Shown: positions 50,183 through 60,208, counted from the first letter of the stretch. The stretch: DNA of 64,000 bases from an uncultured Eggerthellaceae bacterium (GCA_946618265.1 CAMOLA010000004.1:1-64000); one strand, 5' to 3'. Translations and numbers: made by a program. Notes: a model not told the origin generated them from the sequence alone.

Positions 50183-51340
50183 CTAATCGATCCGCCCGAT
50201 TGCTTCCGTTATGGCCTCGAGAGCCTTGCAGACCGTCTGGTTGCGAACGTCTGCTCTATCGCCTGCGAACGTGAAGCGCTGCGCTTTCGTGCCCTCGTCG
50301 GTCGAGACGCCCATCCACACGGTGCCGACGGGCTTTCCGGGTTCCGCGCCTCCGGGACCCGCTATGCCCGTGACCGAAATGGCGATATCGGTCGAAAGGC
50401 GTCGACGCGCCCCTTCCGCCATTTCGCATGCCGTTTGCTCCGAAACGGCTCCGTGCATTGCCAGCGTTTCTTCCGATACGCCTAATACGGCATGCTTGAC
50501 TTCGTTGGTATAACTCACGATAGCGCCCGCGTATATCTCGGATGAACCCGAGATAGAGGTGATCCACGATCCAATGAGGCCACCTGTCAGGCTCTCAGCC
50601 GTCGATACCGTGATGCCGCGAGCCGCCGCGCGTTCGACGACGTCACGTGCGAGCTCCCCGATTTGCTCGTCAGACGGCAAGCATGCGTCCGTATCGTTAT
50701 CGGCAGCAGCGCCGAACCCGAGAAGCTCACGCCCCTTGTATAGGTAATCGATCATCGACGCAATCGTGAGGGCCAAGGCTATCAGCATCGTAATCCAGCT
50801 GACTACCCAGAGAACATCGCCCAGCGCGACATCAAACCCGCCGACGGTGTGCGAATCCTTGATCGTGAACAGCACGATCGCGATCATCTGGAAAACCGTC
50901 TTGAACTTCCCCAGCATGCTCGCCGCGATGACGGTGCCCTTTACTGCCGCCATCATGCGAACGCCCGACACGATGAATTCCCGGCCCAAGATGATTATGA
51001 CGACCCAGGTAGGCAGCGATCCGAGCTCGACGAGGCTCACGAGCGCCGCGCATACGAGAATCTTGTCTGCGAGCGGGTCCATGAATTTGCCGAAATCGGT
51101 GACCTCGTTGCGGCTTCGGGCTAGATATCCGTCGAGCCAGTCCGTGCAGGAAATCAACACGAACACCGCAGCGGCCATCAAGCGCTTCAAGCCTTCGTCG
51201 AATGCTATGAAGCCGAACCATTCCGGCCAGGGTGCGAGCAGGACTGCCACGAACACCGGAACGAGCAGTATCCTGATAATCGTTATCACGTTGGACGGCG
51301 TCCAAATGCGCTGGGCGTTTCCGCTCCTATCCCCGCTCAC
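50183..51340 (-). CDS. PgsA-CinA fusion: phosphatidylglycerophosphate synthase / nicotinamide-nucleotide amidase
   Basis: 385 residues in one frame. Residues 1-205 are a CDP-diacylglycerol-glycerol-3-phosphate phosphatidyltransferase: DWLDGYLARSRNEVTDFGKF, then MDPLADK, gives the full D-x2-DG-x2-AR-x8-G-x3-D-x3-D motif, with several membrane helices. Residues about 222-385 are a CinA C-terminal (PncC) domain: VSTAESLTGGLIG, GAIVSYTNEVKHAVLGV, VTGIAGPGG, GTVWMG. In many Gram-positives pgsA and cinA are adjacent separate genes; here they are joined and the CinA N-terminal domain is missing. The GTG start overlaps the rimO stop (GTGA). Confidence 0.9.
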   Translation of the reverse strand: MSGDRSGNAQRIWTPSNVITIIRILLVPVFVAVLLAPWPEWFGFIAFDEGLKRLMAAAVFVLISCTDWLDGYLARSRNEVTDFGKFMDPLADKILVCAALVSLVELGSLPTWVVIIILGREFIVSGVRMMAAVKGTVIAASMLGKFKTVFQMIAIVLFTIKDSHTVGGFDVALGDVLWVVSWITMLIALALTIASMIDYLYKGRELLGFGAAADNDTDACLPSDEQIGELARDVVERAAARGITVSTAESLTGGLIGSWITSISGSSEIYAGAIVSYTNEVKHAVLGVSEETLAMHGAVSEQTACEMAEGARRRLSTDIAISVTGIAGPGGAEPGKPVGTVWMGVSTDEGTKAQRFTFAGDRADVRNQTVCKALEAITEAIGRID

Positions 51341-52641
51341 GACAGCGCCGTCCCTTCCATTTCGTACAGGAGAGCGTCTTCGATCTCGACTTTCACGACC
51401 TCGCCCATCGCGCCCTTGTCGAGGTAGGTGACGCCGTCAACGTCAGGAGCTTGCCACATGGTGCGTCCGAACAGCTGCCCGTCTTCTTCGATGCCGCACA
51501 CGAGGACGTCGGCGATGGAGCCTATCCGCGACGCAATGCGCGGTGCGCACACGGTATCCGCCAGGTCCCTGAGCGTTTGCGCTCTCGAAAGCTTTTCATC
51601 CTCGTCGATCTGTCCTTCGAGATCGTATGCACGCGTGCCTTCCTCGCGCGAATAGGCGAACACGCCGACGTAGTCGAGCGGCGCCTCTTCCACGAAATCG
51701 CAAAGCTCTTCGAATGCTTCATCGGTCTCCCCGGGATATCCGGCGATGAGGGTGGTTCTCAACGCAGCATCGGGAATCATCTCCCTGATGCGCTCGAGGA
51801 GCGCAAGATGGCTCTCCGCGTCGCCCGATCTGTTCATGGACCGAAGCAGCTTTGCATTCGAATGCTGGAAGGGTATGTCGAAGTAGCTGCAGACGTTCTC
51901 GTTGCGGGCGATGGCGTCTATGAGGTCGTCGGTTACGCCTTCGGGCTGGATGTACATGATTCGGAACCATGTATCGGGAAAATCACCTGCGAGCTCGTCG
52001 ACGAGGCTCGCAAGCGATGATGCTTCTTCGAAATCCCTTCCCCATCGTCCGGTATCCTGAGCGATGAGCACGATCTCGCGCACGCCCTTCGAAACATGCG
52101 CCCGGACCTCGTCTTCGATATCCTCGAGCGTAAACGAGTGGTACCGGCCACGGATGTAGGGTATCGTGCAATAAGCACAGAACCGATCACATCCGTCGGA
52201 GATCTTGACGTATGCTGAAACCGACCCCTCGGGCAGGTACCCACCAGCTTCAACTGCAGTCAACATCGTAATACGCTCGACGTCGAGCGCCGAATCGATA
52301 ACCGAAACGATAGACGACTCGTCAGCGCACGTGACGAACGCGCTGACTTCGGGAAGTTCGCTATCGAGCTCGGAACCGTACCGTGCAGGCATGCATCCCG
52401 CCACGATGAGCTTGGCGTCTCCGCGAGCAACCGAATCGATTCCTGCCGCATCGAGTATGGCCTCGATGCTCTCCTCGGTAGCAGACTGTATGAAAGAGCA
52501 GGTATTGACGACGATCGCGTCCGCGCGTTCGACATCGTCGGAAAGCGCATAACCCGCTTCGAGCAGCCGTGCTTGCATATGGCTCGTGTCGACTTCGTTC
52601 TTCGCGCATCCCATCGTGATGAATGCAACCGATTTTTCCAT
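51337..52641 (-). CDS. rimO: Ribosomal protein S12 methylthiotransferase RimO
   Basis: 434 residues, radical-SAM methylthiotransferase acting on S12 Asp. It is distinguished from MiaB by FITMGCAKNEVDTSHM and VVNTCSFIQSATEESIE at the N-terminus, and has the SAM site GCDRFCAYCTIPYIRGRY. A TRAM domain ends the chain. It overlaps the pgsA-cinA gene by four bases and follows yajQ by 25 bases. Confidence 0.94.
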   Translation of the reverse strand: MEKSVAFITMGCAKNEVDTSHMQARLLEAGYALSDDVERADAIVVNTCSFIQSATEESIEAILDAAGIDSVARGDAKLIVAGCMPARYGSELDSELPEVSAFVTCADESSIVSVIDSALDVERITMLTAVEAGGYLPEGSVSAYVKISDGCDRFCAYCTIPYIRGRYHSFTLEDIEDEVRAHVSKGVREIVLIAQDTGRWGRDFEEASSLASLVDELAGDFPDTWFRIMYIQPEGVTDDLIDAIARNENVCSYFDIPFQHSNAKLLRSMNRSGDAESHLALLERIREMIPDAALRTTLIAGYPGETDEAFEELCDFVEEAPLDYVGVFAYSREEGTRAYDLEGQIDEDEKLSRAQTLRDLADTVCAPRIASRIGSIADVLVCGIEEDGQLFGRTMWQAPDVDGVTYLDKGAMGEVVKVEIEDALLYEMEGTALS

Positions 52642-52666
52642 TCTTGACCCGCCGTTCGACAGCCGC

Positions 52667-53164
52667 TTAGCGATAATTGACGTATTGGAGCGGCTGGCCG
52701 TAATCCTGGCCCTTCAGGAAGGCGATGATTTCCTGAAGCGTGTCCCGCGATGCGGAGCTGACCCTGAGGTGGTCGCCCTCGATTTGGACCTTCGCCTTCA
52801 GCTTGAGGGCTTTGATGTCCTTGTTGATCGTGCCGGCGGTATCGCGGTCGATGCCCTCGATGATGTTCGCCACCTTGGTGACCGACTGGCCTGCCGACGG
52901 CTGCGACTCTCCCCACTTGACCGCGCTGAGCTCGATGCCGCGTCGCACGAGTTTCGAGCCGATGATGTCGACCACCTGGCCAGCGACGAAATCGCTCGGC
53001 GCCTTGATCGTCATGGTCTTCGCCGACTTGTCGAGCGAAATCTCCGCACCCGATCCCTTAAGGTCATAGCGCTGGGTGAGCTCTTTCCGCGCTTGCTGAA
53101 ACGCGTTGTCAACTTCCTGCATGTCGATTGACGATACAACGTCGAATGACGATTCCTTAGCCAC
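52667..53164 (-). CDS. YajQ family nucleotide-binding protein
   Basis: 165 residues, UPF0234/DUF520. Typical blocks: SSFDVVSSIDMQEVDNAF, ELTQRYDLKGSGAEI, KLVRRGIELSAVKWG, KVQIEGDHLRVSS and the C-terminal PLQYVNYR. Some homologues bind cyclic di-GMP; role here unknown. GTG start with GAGGAG upstream. Confidence 0.93.
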   Translation of the reverse strand: MAKESSFDVVSSIDMQEVDNAFQQARKELTQRYDLKGSGAEISLDKSAKTMTIKAPSDFVAGQVVDIIGSKLVRRGIELSAVKWGESQPSAGQSVTKVANIIEGIDRDTAGTINKDIKALKLKAKVQIEGDHLRVSSASRDTLQEIIAFLKGQDYGQPLQYVNYR

Positions 53165-53190
53165 GTTATACTCCTCTGTCCTTGAAACGA

Positions 53191-54552
53191 TTATTCTGAT
53201 GAGCTTTCGTCATTATCTTCCTCGGAACTCTCGCTCTCGGATTCGTCCTCCGACTCTTCCTCGATCGGATTTCCGTCTTCGTCGACCGGATTGCCGTCCT
53301 CGTCGAGACGGTTGCCGTTTTCGTCGTACTCTACCTCTTCGGACTCGCTGGATTCCGACGATGAACGCGAGCTCGACGATGTGGAATTCGCCGCCGCTGC
53401 AGCGGTAGACGCCGCCGTGCGCTGCGCTCCCGTCGCTGTGTTCTTTGCGTTCCAGTCTGCGAGAATCGCCGGGAAATCCACCGTATAGGCGTAGAGTCCG
53501 CCGTAATCGGCGTCTTCCTTGAGCTTCACCTCTTTGTCGTCGACCGTGACCTTCAGCGAATCCGGCGACGACGTGGTGATGGTCCATTTACCGGTAACGT
53601 CGACCTTCTTTTCGGCGGGACCGGTGAGCTCCTCTGCATCGGTTAGGTCACCGTCGGTATACGTCTCGACGTAACACGACTCGCCCGAAGCCACCGAATA
53701 GACCACCTTGGCGCTGGTCGGTGCGGCTTCGGTCGATGCAGCAGAAGCGCTCACGGCCGTGCCCGAACCCGTTGTGTCGGTTATGCCGGAGACCGGCAGC
53801 TGTGACACGTCGTCTTTCGGTGTCTCGTTCTTTCCACCGAGGAAGACGATCGCCAACACGATTATGACCGCCAAGACGAGAACGCCGATCGCGATGAGTG
53901 CCGCCCGCGATTGCAGGAAAGCCGGTAGCCGCGAGGCCGAGTATTCCATCGGCGTCTGGCCTGCGTAGACATGGCGTGACGAGCGCCTCTGCTCGCCTTG
54001 TTCGAGGAAACTGTAATTCGTCGCCTCGTAGCCGGAGTGATGGCTCGAGAAGTCACGATCGGATTTGCCCGAACGGTTCGAGCGTTCGCGCGTCACGCCG
54101 TAATCGTCACGGGCGAAACGCGTGCCGTCATCGTACAGGATGCGCGAGAACTGGCGCGTCCCGCCCTGGTTCGATACGCGATCGTCGTAGATATTGTTCG
54201 GCGAAGATTCGTAACGGTCTCCGACTCCTACCTGCATACGGGAACGACGGGTCTCGCGCGACATGTTGAACCCGCTCGAGGGCCCCGAATCGCGCGCACG
54301 TTCCACTTGTTCGGCGTACGCCTCGTCGAGGTACATGTTTACGATTTCGGTCGGATTCAACCCGAGCAGTCTCGCATAGGCATTCACCATGTTCCGCGTA
54401 TAGCCGCGCGGAGGCATGGCGTTAGAATCGCCGGCTTCTATGGCGCGCAGTATATCTGGCCGTATACGCAGCCTGCGCGCCACAGTATTCAAATCGTATC
54501 CCTTGCGTTCACGGGCCTCGCGAAGCACCTTTCCCGATGTCGTCTGAGCCAC
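53191..54552 (-). CDS. RodZ-like membrane protein with N-terminal HTH
   Basis: 453 residues. The N-terminal helix-turn-helix (GKVLREARERKGYDLNTVAR, LRAIEAGDSNAMPPRGYTR) is the HTH_25 form of RodZ/YmfM. A long Arg/Ser/Asp-rich linker, one membrane helix (IAIGVLVLAVIIVLAIVFLG) and an outer beta-rich domain follow. The C-terminus is acidic, with an eight-residue repeat (DEDGNPV type) and Ser/Glu runs. GTG 54552 is chosen: GAGGAGG stands five bases upstream, right after ftsK. RodZ helps to place MreB and shape cells; mreB is not in the window. Confidence 0.85.
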   Translation of the reverse strand: MAQTTSGKVLREARERKGYDLNTVARRLRIRPDILRAIEAGDSNAMPPRGYTRNMVNAYARLLGLNPTEIVNMYLDEAYAEQVERARDSGPSSGFNMSRETRRSRMQVGVGDRYESSPNNIYDDRVSNQGGTRQFSRILYDDGTRFARDDYGVTRERSNRSGKSDRDFSSHHSGYEATNYSFLEQGEQRRSSRHVYAGQTPMEYSASRLPAFLQSRAALIAIGVLVLAVIIVLAIVFLGGKNETPKDDVSQLPVSGITDTTGSGTAVSASAASTEAAPTSAKVVYSVASGESCYVETYTDGDLTDAEELTGPAEKKVDVTGKWTITTSSPDSLKVTVDDKEVKLKEDADYGGLYAYTVDFPAILADWNAKNTATGAQRTAASTAAAAANSTSSSSRSSSESSESEEVEYDENGNRLDEDGNPVDEDGNPIEEESEDESESESSEEDNDESSSE

Positions 54553-54568
54553 TGTGCCCTCCTCGTGC

Positions 54569-57034
54569 TTACTGCCCATCGGCCTGTTCGAAGGCCTTGA
54601 GCGTTTCGAGTTCCATTGCGTCGACGAGCACTTCTCGCGGCTTGCTACCGTTTGGTGCCCCGACGACGCCCTTTTCCTCAAGCATGTCCATTATACGTCC
54701 CGCGCGCGAGTAGCCCACCTTGAGCTTGCGCTGAATATTGGACGTCGAACCCATGCCGCTCGCCACGACGATGTCGGCGGCATCCCACAGCAAAGGATCG
54801 TCGGATCCGACGGTACCGCCAGAGCCGTCCGGCATCGAATCGCCGAGCGTTATGAGGTTGGTCTTGAGGATCTCGGAGTGATACTCCGGTTCGCCTTGCG
54901 CCTTGACGGCGTCGACCACCGCGCTTATCTCGTCGGGAGACACGAAGCATCCTTGTATCCTGACCGGTTTCGCGTATTCCGGCTTCGATAGCAGCAGGTC
55001 GCCGTTGCCGATGAGGCTTTCGGCCCCCGACACGTCGAGGATAACGCGACTGTCGAGGCCCGATGCGACGTTGAAGGCCATGCGGTTCGTGATATTGGCC
55101 TTGATGAGGCCCGTCACGACATTGGCAGAAGGACGCTGCGTGGCGACGATCAGGTGGATGCCCGCCGCACGAGCCAATTGCGCGATGCGGCTGATCGAGA
55201 ACTCGACCTCCTTGCCGACGTTCATCATGAGGTCGGCAAGCTCGTCGATGATGATGACGATGTAGGGAAGCTCGTCGCTGGCAGCCGTGTCGCCCTCTGA
55301 AAGCTCGCCGTTGCGGACCTTCTCGTTGTATTGCCCGATGTTACGCGCGCCCACCTTCGAGAACACCTTCAGGCGCCGTTCCATCTCGGCAACGCCCCAC
55401 GATAAGGCGCTCGCGGCCTCCTTGGGTTCCGTCACGACGGGAACGTAGAGATGCGGTATCCCGTTGTAGGGCGTGAACTCGACCCGCTTGGGGTCGATCA
55501 TGATGAAACGCACCTGCGAAGGAGTCGCCCTCATGAGCATTGACATGATCATGGCGTTGATGCCGACGGACTTGCCCGAACCCGTCGTGCCGCCGATGAG
55601 CAGGTGGGGCATTTTCGCAAGGTCGCACACGATGGCATTGCCCTCGACGTCTTTTCCGATTGCCATTTCGAGCGGACCGCCCTTGACTTCCTTGAGCACG
55701 TCGCCGAGCAACACGTTCTCGCGCGTCGCGTTGGGAACCTCGATGCCGACGTAGTGCGTGCCGGGGATGGGCGCGAAGATGCGCACGCCAGGCGCCGCCA
55801 GGGCAAGCGCGATATCGTCGTTGAGCGCCATGATGCGGCTCACGCGCACTCCCGGAGGCAGATCGACTTCGAACAAGGTCACCGTCGGGCCGGCAATCCA
55901 GTCAACGACCGTTGCCATGATGCCGAAATCCGCCATCGTCTGCTGAAGACGTCCGGCTGTTTCGGCGAGTTCGTTTTCGACGGCCTTGCTCTTCTTCTTG
56001 GCAACGCCCGTTCTCAGCAGTTTGGGGCTGGGCAATTCGAACGAATCGTCTGGAGCTACGCTTGGCGTCGCCATTTCCTCGAGCTTCCTCGTGGGGGCGG
56101 ACGTCTCGTGCGCCTTCTCGGCCGTCCGATCTTCCGTTCGCTTGCCGAGCTTGCGCGTCAGCGTCTGGGCGACGGAGCTGCTCGCCGGCACATTGCGCCC
56201 GCCCTCGATCTGCTCGGAGAGCGGTTTCGTCCTCGGGCCCGGGACATGCTCGAACTCCTCGAACGATTGCGTCCGAGCGGAATTGTCGACGAGGGGCTGT
56301 CTGCTCATGCGGGCAGGCATGGCGGGAACGAACGGCACGTCAGGGGCCGAGGAGAGTTCCTCGTCCATGCGCGCCTGATGCTCTGCCCGCTTTTGCGCTA
56401 TGGCGCCGAACACCTTCCGTATCGAGAAGCCGATGACGGCGAGGCCTATGAGAATCAGGCCCATGACGATCACGCACGACACTGGAAGGCCGAGGAACGT
56501 GAGCAAAAGCCATGCGGGCCCAGCGCCTATATAGCCTCCCCGGAATATGACCTGCGCATCTGAAAGCAGCGCGTCTGTCACGCCGGCATCCGTCACCGCG
56601 CCGGGAGTGAAGAGCGCGAGCAGGACGAGAAACGAGATGAACATGATCGACATGCCGATAATGATCCGCGTCTGGGCATTTCGCGATTCGAATCGCGATA
56701 CGAAGAGGAATGCCACTATGACGAGGAGCACGGGCAAAAGGTACGCCCCCGCCCCGAGCGCAAGGCGCAGGGCGCGCGAAAGGAACGACGTCACGACGGC
56801 GTTCGTCGGCCACGCCACGATGAGCACCAACGCCAAGGCGGCGATCGCGCACAGGATGCCGGCGATCGTTCGCTGCGTTCCGTTGTCGAGCATTGGTTGT
56901 CGCGCGCTGGTTTCGGCGACAGGCTTGCGCCGGCCGCTCTTCTCGGCTGGTGACACGGCTCGTTTCCGCTGGTTAGAAGATTGCGCGCTCGAGCGTTTCG
57001 CGCCGGCGCGCTTGTTTGTTGCCGATTTGGCCAC
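54569..57034 (-). CDS. ftsK: DNA translocase FtsK/SpoIIIE
   Basis: 821 residues. A Lys/Ser/Ala-rich N-terminus, four membrane helices (about 55-215), a variable linker, then the motor: beta domain (GPTVTLFEVDLPPGVRVSRI), Walker A GGTTGSGKSVGIN, Walker B IVIIIDELADLMM, and ATQRPSANVVTG. The C-terminal gamma winged helix (LKVGYSRAGRIMDMLEEKGVVG) reads chromosome-polarity sequences. It pumps chromosomal DNA at the septum. GTG 57034 follows AAGGA. Confidence 0.96.
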   Translation of the reverse strand: MAKSATNKRAGAKRSSAQSSNQRKRAVSPAEKSGRRKPVAETSARQPMLDNGTQRTIAGILCAIAALALVLIVAWPTNAVVTSFLSRALRLALGAGAYLLPVLLVIVAFLFVSRFESRNAQTRIIIGMSIMFISFLVLLALFTPGAVTDAGVTDALLSDAQVIFRGGYIGAGPAWLLLTFLGLPVSCVIVMGLILIGLAVIGFSIRKVFGAIAQKRAEHQARMDEELSSAPDVPFVPAMPARMSRQPLVDNSARTQSFEEFEHVPGPRTKPLSEQIEGGRNVPASSSVAQTLTRKLGKRTEDRTAEKAHETSAPTRKLEEMATPSVAPDDSFELPSPKLLRTGVAKKKSKAVENELAETAGRLQQTMADFGIMATVVDWIAGPTVTLFEVDLPPGVRVSRIMALNDDIALALAAPGVRIFAPIPGTHYVGIEVPNATRENVLLGDVLKEVKGGPLEMAIGKDVEGNAIVCDLAKMPHLLIGGTTGSGKSVGINAMIMSMLMRATPSQVRFIMIDPKRVEFTPYNGIPHLYVPVVTEPKEAASALSWGVAEMERRLKVFSKVGARNIGQYNEKVRNGELSEGDTAASDELPYIVIIIDELADLMMNVGKEVEFSISRIAQLARAAGIHLIVATQRPSANVVTGLIKANITNRMAFNVASGLDSRVILDVSGAESLIGNGDLLLSKPEYAKPVRIQGCFVSPDEISAVVDAVKAQGEPEYHSEILKTNLITLGDSMPDGSGGTVGSDDPLLWDAADIVVASGMGSTSNIQRKLKVGYSRAGRIMDMLEEKGVVGAPNGSKPREVLVDAMELETLKAFEQADGQ

Positions 57035-57078
57035 GGTTAATCCTTCGTGCTTCGTTTTTGGTGCGTTTATTCAAGGTA

Positions 57079-57084
57079 ATTATA
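57079..57084 (-). promoter_or_regulatory. -10 element upstream of ftsK; rest of the 57035-57360 gap
   Basis: A perfect minus-strand TATAAT, 45 bases before the ftsK start; no good -35. The rest of the 326-base gap to rnj shows only an imperfect stem (GAGCTG and CAGCTC near 57292-57331), probably after rnj. A 64-codon minus-strand frame here has no ribosome-binding site and is not called. Confidence 0.4.
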
Positions 57085-57360
57085 GCCCAATTACCAGCAT
57101 ATCGCCCTATTCGTAAACAATCTTACAGAGGTGACGTACACCACGAAGACTGCCGAAACGGGTGTAATGAAAACACCGGCTGGAATCGTAGTTTCTCGCT
57201 TGTTGCGGTACATCCCATTGACCGCTACGGGGAGATTCGACGGCTTCGGCTCGAAGCGATAGGCTGGAATGGTTCTAGGCTTCATGGGAATCTGAGCTGC
57301 CTCGACCGAAGTCTCGACAGCTCAGCAAGGCACGCAATATAAGTGAGCTTGCGCTCGCCC

Positions 57361-59232
57361 TTACACCTCCAAAATGGAAGCAATGGCCATGGGCCGTTGC
57401 TTCGTGCGTTCCCAGAGAAGGTTCAGCATCGTGTCTCGTGCGATCTTTCGCAGCTCGACCGCCGTCGCCCCTCGCCCGAGGTGCTTTCTCATGGCAGCTT
57501 CCACGGCATCCTGAACTTCGGCTGCAACGTAGGGATCGTCGCCGCCGGTGATTCCATGCATCTCGAGGCAAACGGGAGCTGCGAGCTTGCGCATTGGAAG
57601 CGAAACGGCACATGAAACGGCTGCAAACCCCTGAGCACCCAGGGTGACTCGCTCGTCGAGCACGTCCTGGGATGTATCGCCCACGGACAAGCCATCGACA
57701 TAGACGACGCCGCTCTGAACATGCTCGCCGATGGCCACGCCATTCGCGTCGAGAACGAGGCTTTCGCCATTCTCGAGAATGAAGATGTTGTCCGTGGCGA
57801 CGCCGGTTTCCTCGGCGAGTTTGGCATGGGCGCGCAGGTGGGCAGCCTCGCCATGCACTGGCATGAACGCATGAGGCTGAACGATCGACAGCACGAGCTT
57901 GAGCTCTTCGGCGCCGGCATGGCCGGAAACATGCACCATGGCACGGGACTTGTCGTACACATCAGCGCCGATTTTCGAGAGCATATTGACTACGCGCGTG
58001 ACGGCCTTTTCGTTGCCGGGAACCGGCGTGGCCGAAATGATGACGGTATCGCCTTCGTCGATTTCAATCGTCTTATGACGACCACCCGCGATGCGTGAAA
58101 GAGCCGAAAGCGGTTCGCCTTGCGATCCAGTGCACATGACGACGATCTTCTCGGGCGGTATGCCGGCTAGCTCGTACGCGTCGACGAGGTTGTTGTCGTC
58201 GATGCTGAGGTATCCGAGCTTGCGCGCGATGTCCGTGTTTTGGATCATCGACCGCCCCGTCACGACGACCTTTCTTCCGCAAGACACTGCCGCGTCGCAA
58301 ATCTGCTGCATGCGATGTATGTGGCTTGCAAACGATGCGATGATCACGCGTCCCTCAGCTTGCGAGATAATCCGATGAAGCGTCTTTCCGACTTCGCGCT
58401 CCGATGGCGTGAACGACTTCTTCATCGCATTCGTCGAGTCCGAGAGCATGAGGTCGACGCCGATCTGGCCAAAGCGCGCAAGCGCTCCGAAATCGGTCGT
58501 CACGCCGTCGATGGGCGTTTGGTCGAGCTTGAAGTCGCCGGTGTGGAGCACATTGCCCGCGGGACTTTGGAAGAAGATGCCGACCGCACCCGGAATCGAA
58601 TGGTTCACGGCGAAGAATTCCGCATCGAAGCTGCCGAGCTTGACTGAATCGCCGGGCTTTATCTCGATGAGCTTTGCGTTCTTGATGCGATGCTCCGCGA
58701 ACTTACCTTCGATGAGGCCGAGCGTCAATTTCGTGCCGTAGATGGGAACGGGGACGTCGAGGTCCTTGTACAGGTACGGCAGACAGCCGGTGTGGTCCTC
58801 GTGGCCGTGCGTTATCACGATTCCACGGAGCTTGTGGGCGTTCTCGAGCACGTAGGTGTAATCGGGCAAGATGAGGTCGATGCCCGGATGATCGTCATCG
58901 GGAAACATGAGCCCGGCGTCATCGAGCACGATGTCGTTTCCGCATTCGAGCACCGTCATGTTCTTGCCGATGGCGTCCAATCCGCCGAGCGGTATTACCT
59001 TCAGCTTGGACTTCGGCGTGCGCTGGGAATCATGGGACGAGCCGCGCTTCTTCGCCTTCTTCGCCGAAGGCTTGCCCGCATCGACATCGCGCGTGAGCGA
59101 TGGGCGCTCCTTCTCGATCTTCACGTACTTGATCGAGCTCGTCGACTTCCTCTTCCCTTCTTCGCGCCCGTTTTCGGCGCCGTTTGCATTATGACGCCTC
59201 CTCGGCGTCCTTGAATCGTTTGCTTCGGTCAT
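57361..59232 (-). CDS. rnj: Ribonuclease J
   Basis: 623 residues, beta-CASP metallo-beta-lactamase ribonuclease with endo and 5'-3' exo activities. Zinc motif HGHEDHTG; later metal ligands in HSIPGAVG and LHTGDFKLDQT; the beta-CASP block (IIASFASHIHRMQQI, VTGRSMIQN, CTGSQGEP, VHVSGHAGAEEL) and the C-terminal domain are all present. The first 75 residues are a basic, disordered extension (Arg/Lys/Ser) as in actinobacterial RNase J. It follows dapB after a terminator, so has its own promoter. Confidence 0.95.
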   Translation of the reverse strand: MTEANDSRTPRRRHNANGAENGREEGKRKSTSSIKYVKIEKERPSLTRDVDAGKPSAKKAKKRGSSHDSQRTPKSKLKVIPLGGLDAIGKNMTVLECGNDIVLDDAGLMFPDDDHPGIDLILPDYTYVLENAHKLRGIVITHGHEDHTGCLPYLYKDLDVPVPIYGTKLTLGLIEGKFAEHRIKNAKLIEIKPGDSVKLGSFDAEFFAVNHSIPGAVGIFFQSPAGNVLHTGDFKLDQTPIDGVTTDFGALARFGQIGVDLMLSDSTNAMKKSFTPSEREVGKTLHRIISQAEGRVIIASFASHIHRMQQICDAAVSCGRKVVVTGRSMIQNTDIARKLGYLSIDDNNLVDAYELAGIPPEKIVVMCTGSQGEPLSALSRIAGGRHKTIEIDEGDTVIISATPVPGNEKAVTRVVNMLSKIGADVYDKSRAMVHVSGHAGAEELKLVLSIVQPHAFMPVHGEAAHLRAHAKLAEETGVATDNIFILENGESLVLDANGVAIGEHVQSGVVYVDGLSVGDTSQDVLDERVTLGAQGFAAVSCAVSLPMRKLAAPVCLEMHGITGGDDPYVAAEVQDAVEAAMRKHLGRGATAVELRKIARDTMLNLLWERTKQRPMAIASILEV

Positions 59233-59311
59233 TTACTCTCCGTTTCTCGTCGCAAACTATCATGAGCAAACCGCGATATCGCCTCGATTTCGAGCTTGCT
59301 CTAACGCTAAA

Positions 59312-59338
59312 GCGCAACCCGAGTCATTCGGGTTGCGC
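59312..59338 (-). terminator. Terminator between dapB and rnj
   Basis: An 11-bp perfect stem (59312-59322 with 59328-59338), five-base loop, and TTTAG on the minus strand, 105 bases after dapB. Confidence 0.75.
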
Positions 59339-59443
59339 GATCGATCAATCATTTGTATCGAGGAGCGGCACGTTTCGTCTGCAGCCCTCCTCGAACGACG
59401 ATTTGCAGATTTTATTATGTCATGGCATCGCAACGCATCGTTG

Positions 59444-60208
59444 CTAGCTCATGAAATTCTCCAATCCAACCACAAGACCCTGCAAGTCGCCCACACTGCG
59501 AATGCCCAAAAGCACGCCCGGCATGTACGATGTGCGGTCCCATGAATCATGGCGGATGGTGAGCGTTTGGCCCATGGAGCCGAATATGACCTCTTGCGTC
59601 GCCACGTAACCCATCGAGCGAACGGAATGAACCGGAACGCCGCCTACGAGAGCGCCGCGCGCGCCTTCGAACCCGGCGAGCTCGGTCTCGCTGCCCGGAG
59701 CCGTGCTCGTGAAATCGCGTGCATCCGCAATCATCTGAGCGGTCCTGACGGCAGTGCCAGACGGAGCGTCCTTCTTGTTGCAATGGTGGAACTCGATGAC
59801 TTCGGCTTCGGGGAAATACGGGGCCGCCGCCTTGGCGAACTGCATCATGAGCACCGCGCCCGTCGTGAAATTGGGGGCGTAGAACAAGCACGTCCCTTCG
59901 GGAGCGAGCTTGGCAAGCTCCTCGAGTTTCTCGTTGGAAAGACCCGTCGTGCCGACAACGCAATCGACGCCGGCGGGAAGGGCTGCGGCTAAGTTTCCTG
60001 CGACGACGGCGGGCGCGGTGAAATCGACGAGCACGTCGAATTCCTCGTTCGCAACAGCGCTCTCGACGTCAGAATAGATGGTGTAATCCGCATCCTTGCC
60101 GTATGGGTCTATACCGCAGACGAGATTCATGTCTTCTGCAGCGTTAACGGCGTCCACGACGGCAGAACCCATGCGGCCCGCGCAACCCGCAACTGCAACG
60201 TTGATCAT
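59444..60208 (-). CDS. dapB: 4-hydroxy-tetrahydrodipicolinate reductase
   Basis: 254 residues, lysine/diaminopimelate synthesis. NAD(P)-binding VAVAGCAGRMGSAV, VDFTAPAV, VGTTGLSNE, APNFTTGAVLMM, and the catalytic motif EFHHCNKKDAPSGTA with HSVRSMGYVATQEVIFG are complete. dapA is not adjacent. It supplies peptidoglycan meso-DAP or lysine. Confidence 0.96.
   Translation of the reverse strand: MINVAVAGCAGRMGSAVVDAVNAAEDMNLVCGIDPYGKDADYTIYSDVESAVANEEFDVLVDFTAPAVVAGNLAAALPAGVDCVVGTTGLSNEKLEELAKLAPEGTCLFYAPNFTTGAVLMMQFAKAAAPYFPEAEVIEFHHCNKKDAPSGTAVRTAQMIADARDFTSTAPGSETELAGFEGARGALVGGVPVHSVRSMGYVATQEVIFGSMGQTLTIRHDSWDRTSYMPGVLLGIRSVGDLQGLVVGLENFMS

Noticed and set aside
57091..57285. 64-codon minus-strand frame between rnj and ftsK
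   Set aside because: No ribosome-binding site, and it overlaps the ftsK promoter region; composition not protein-like apart from one hydrophobic stretch.
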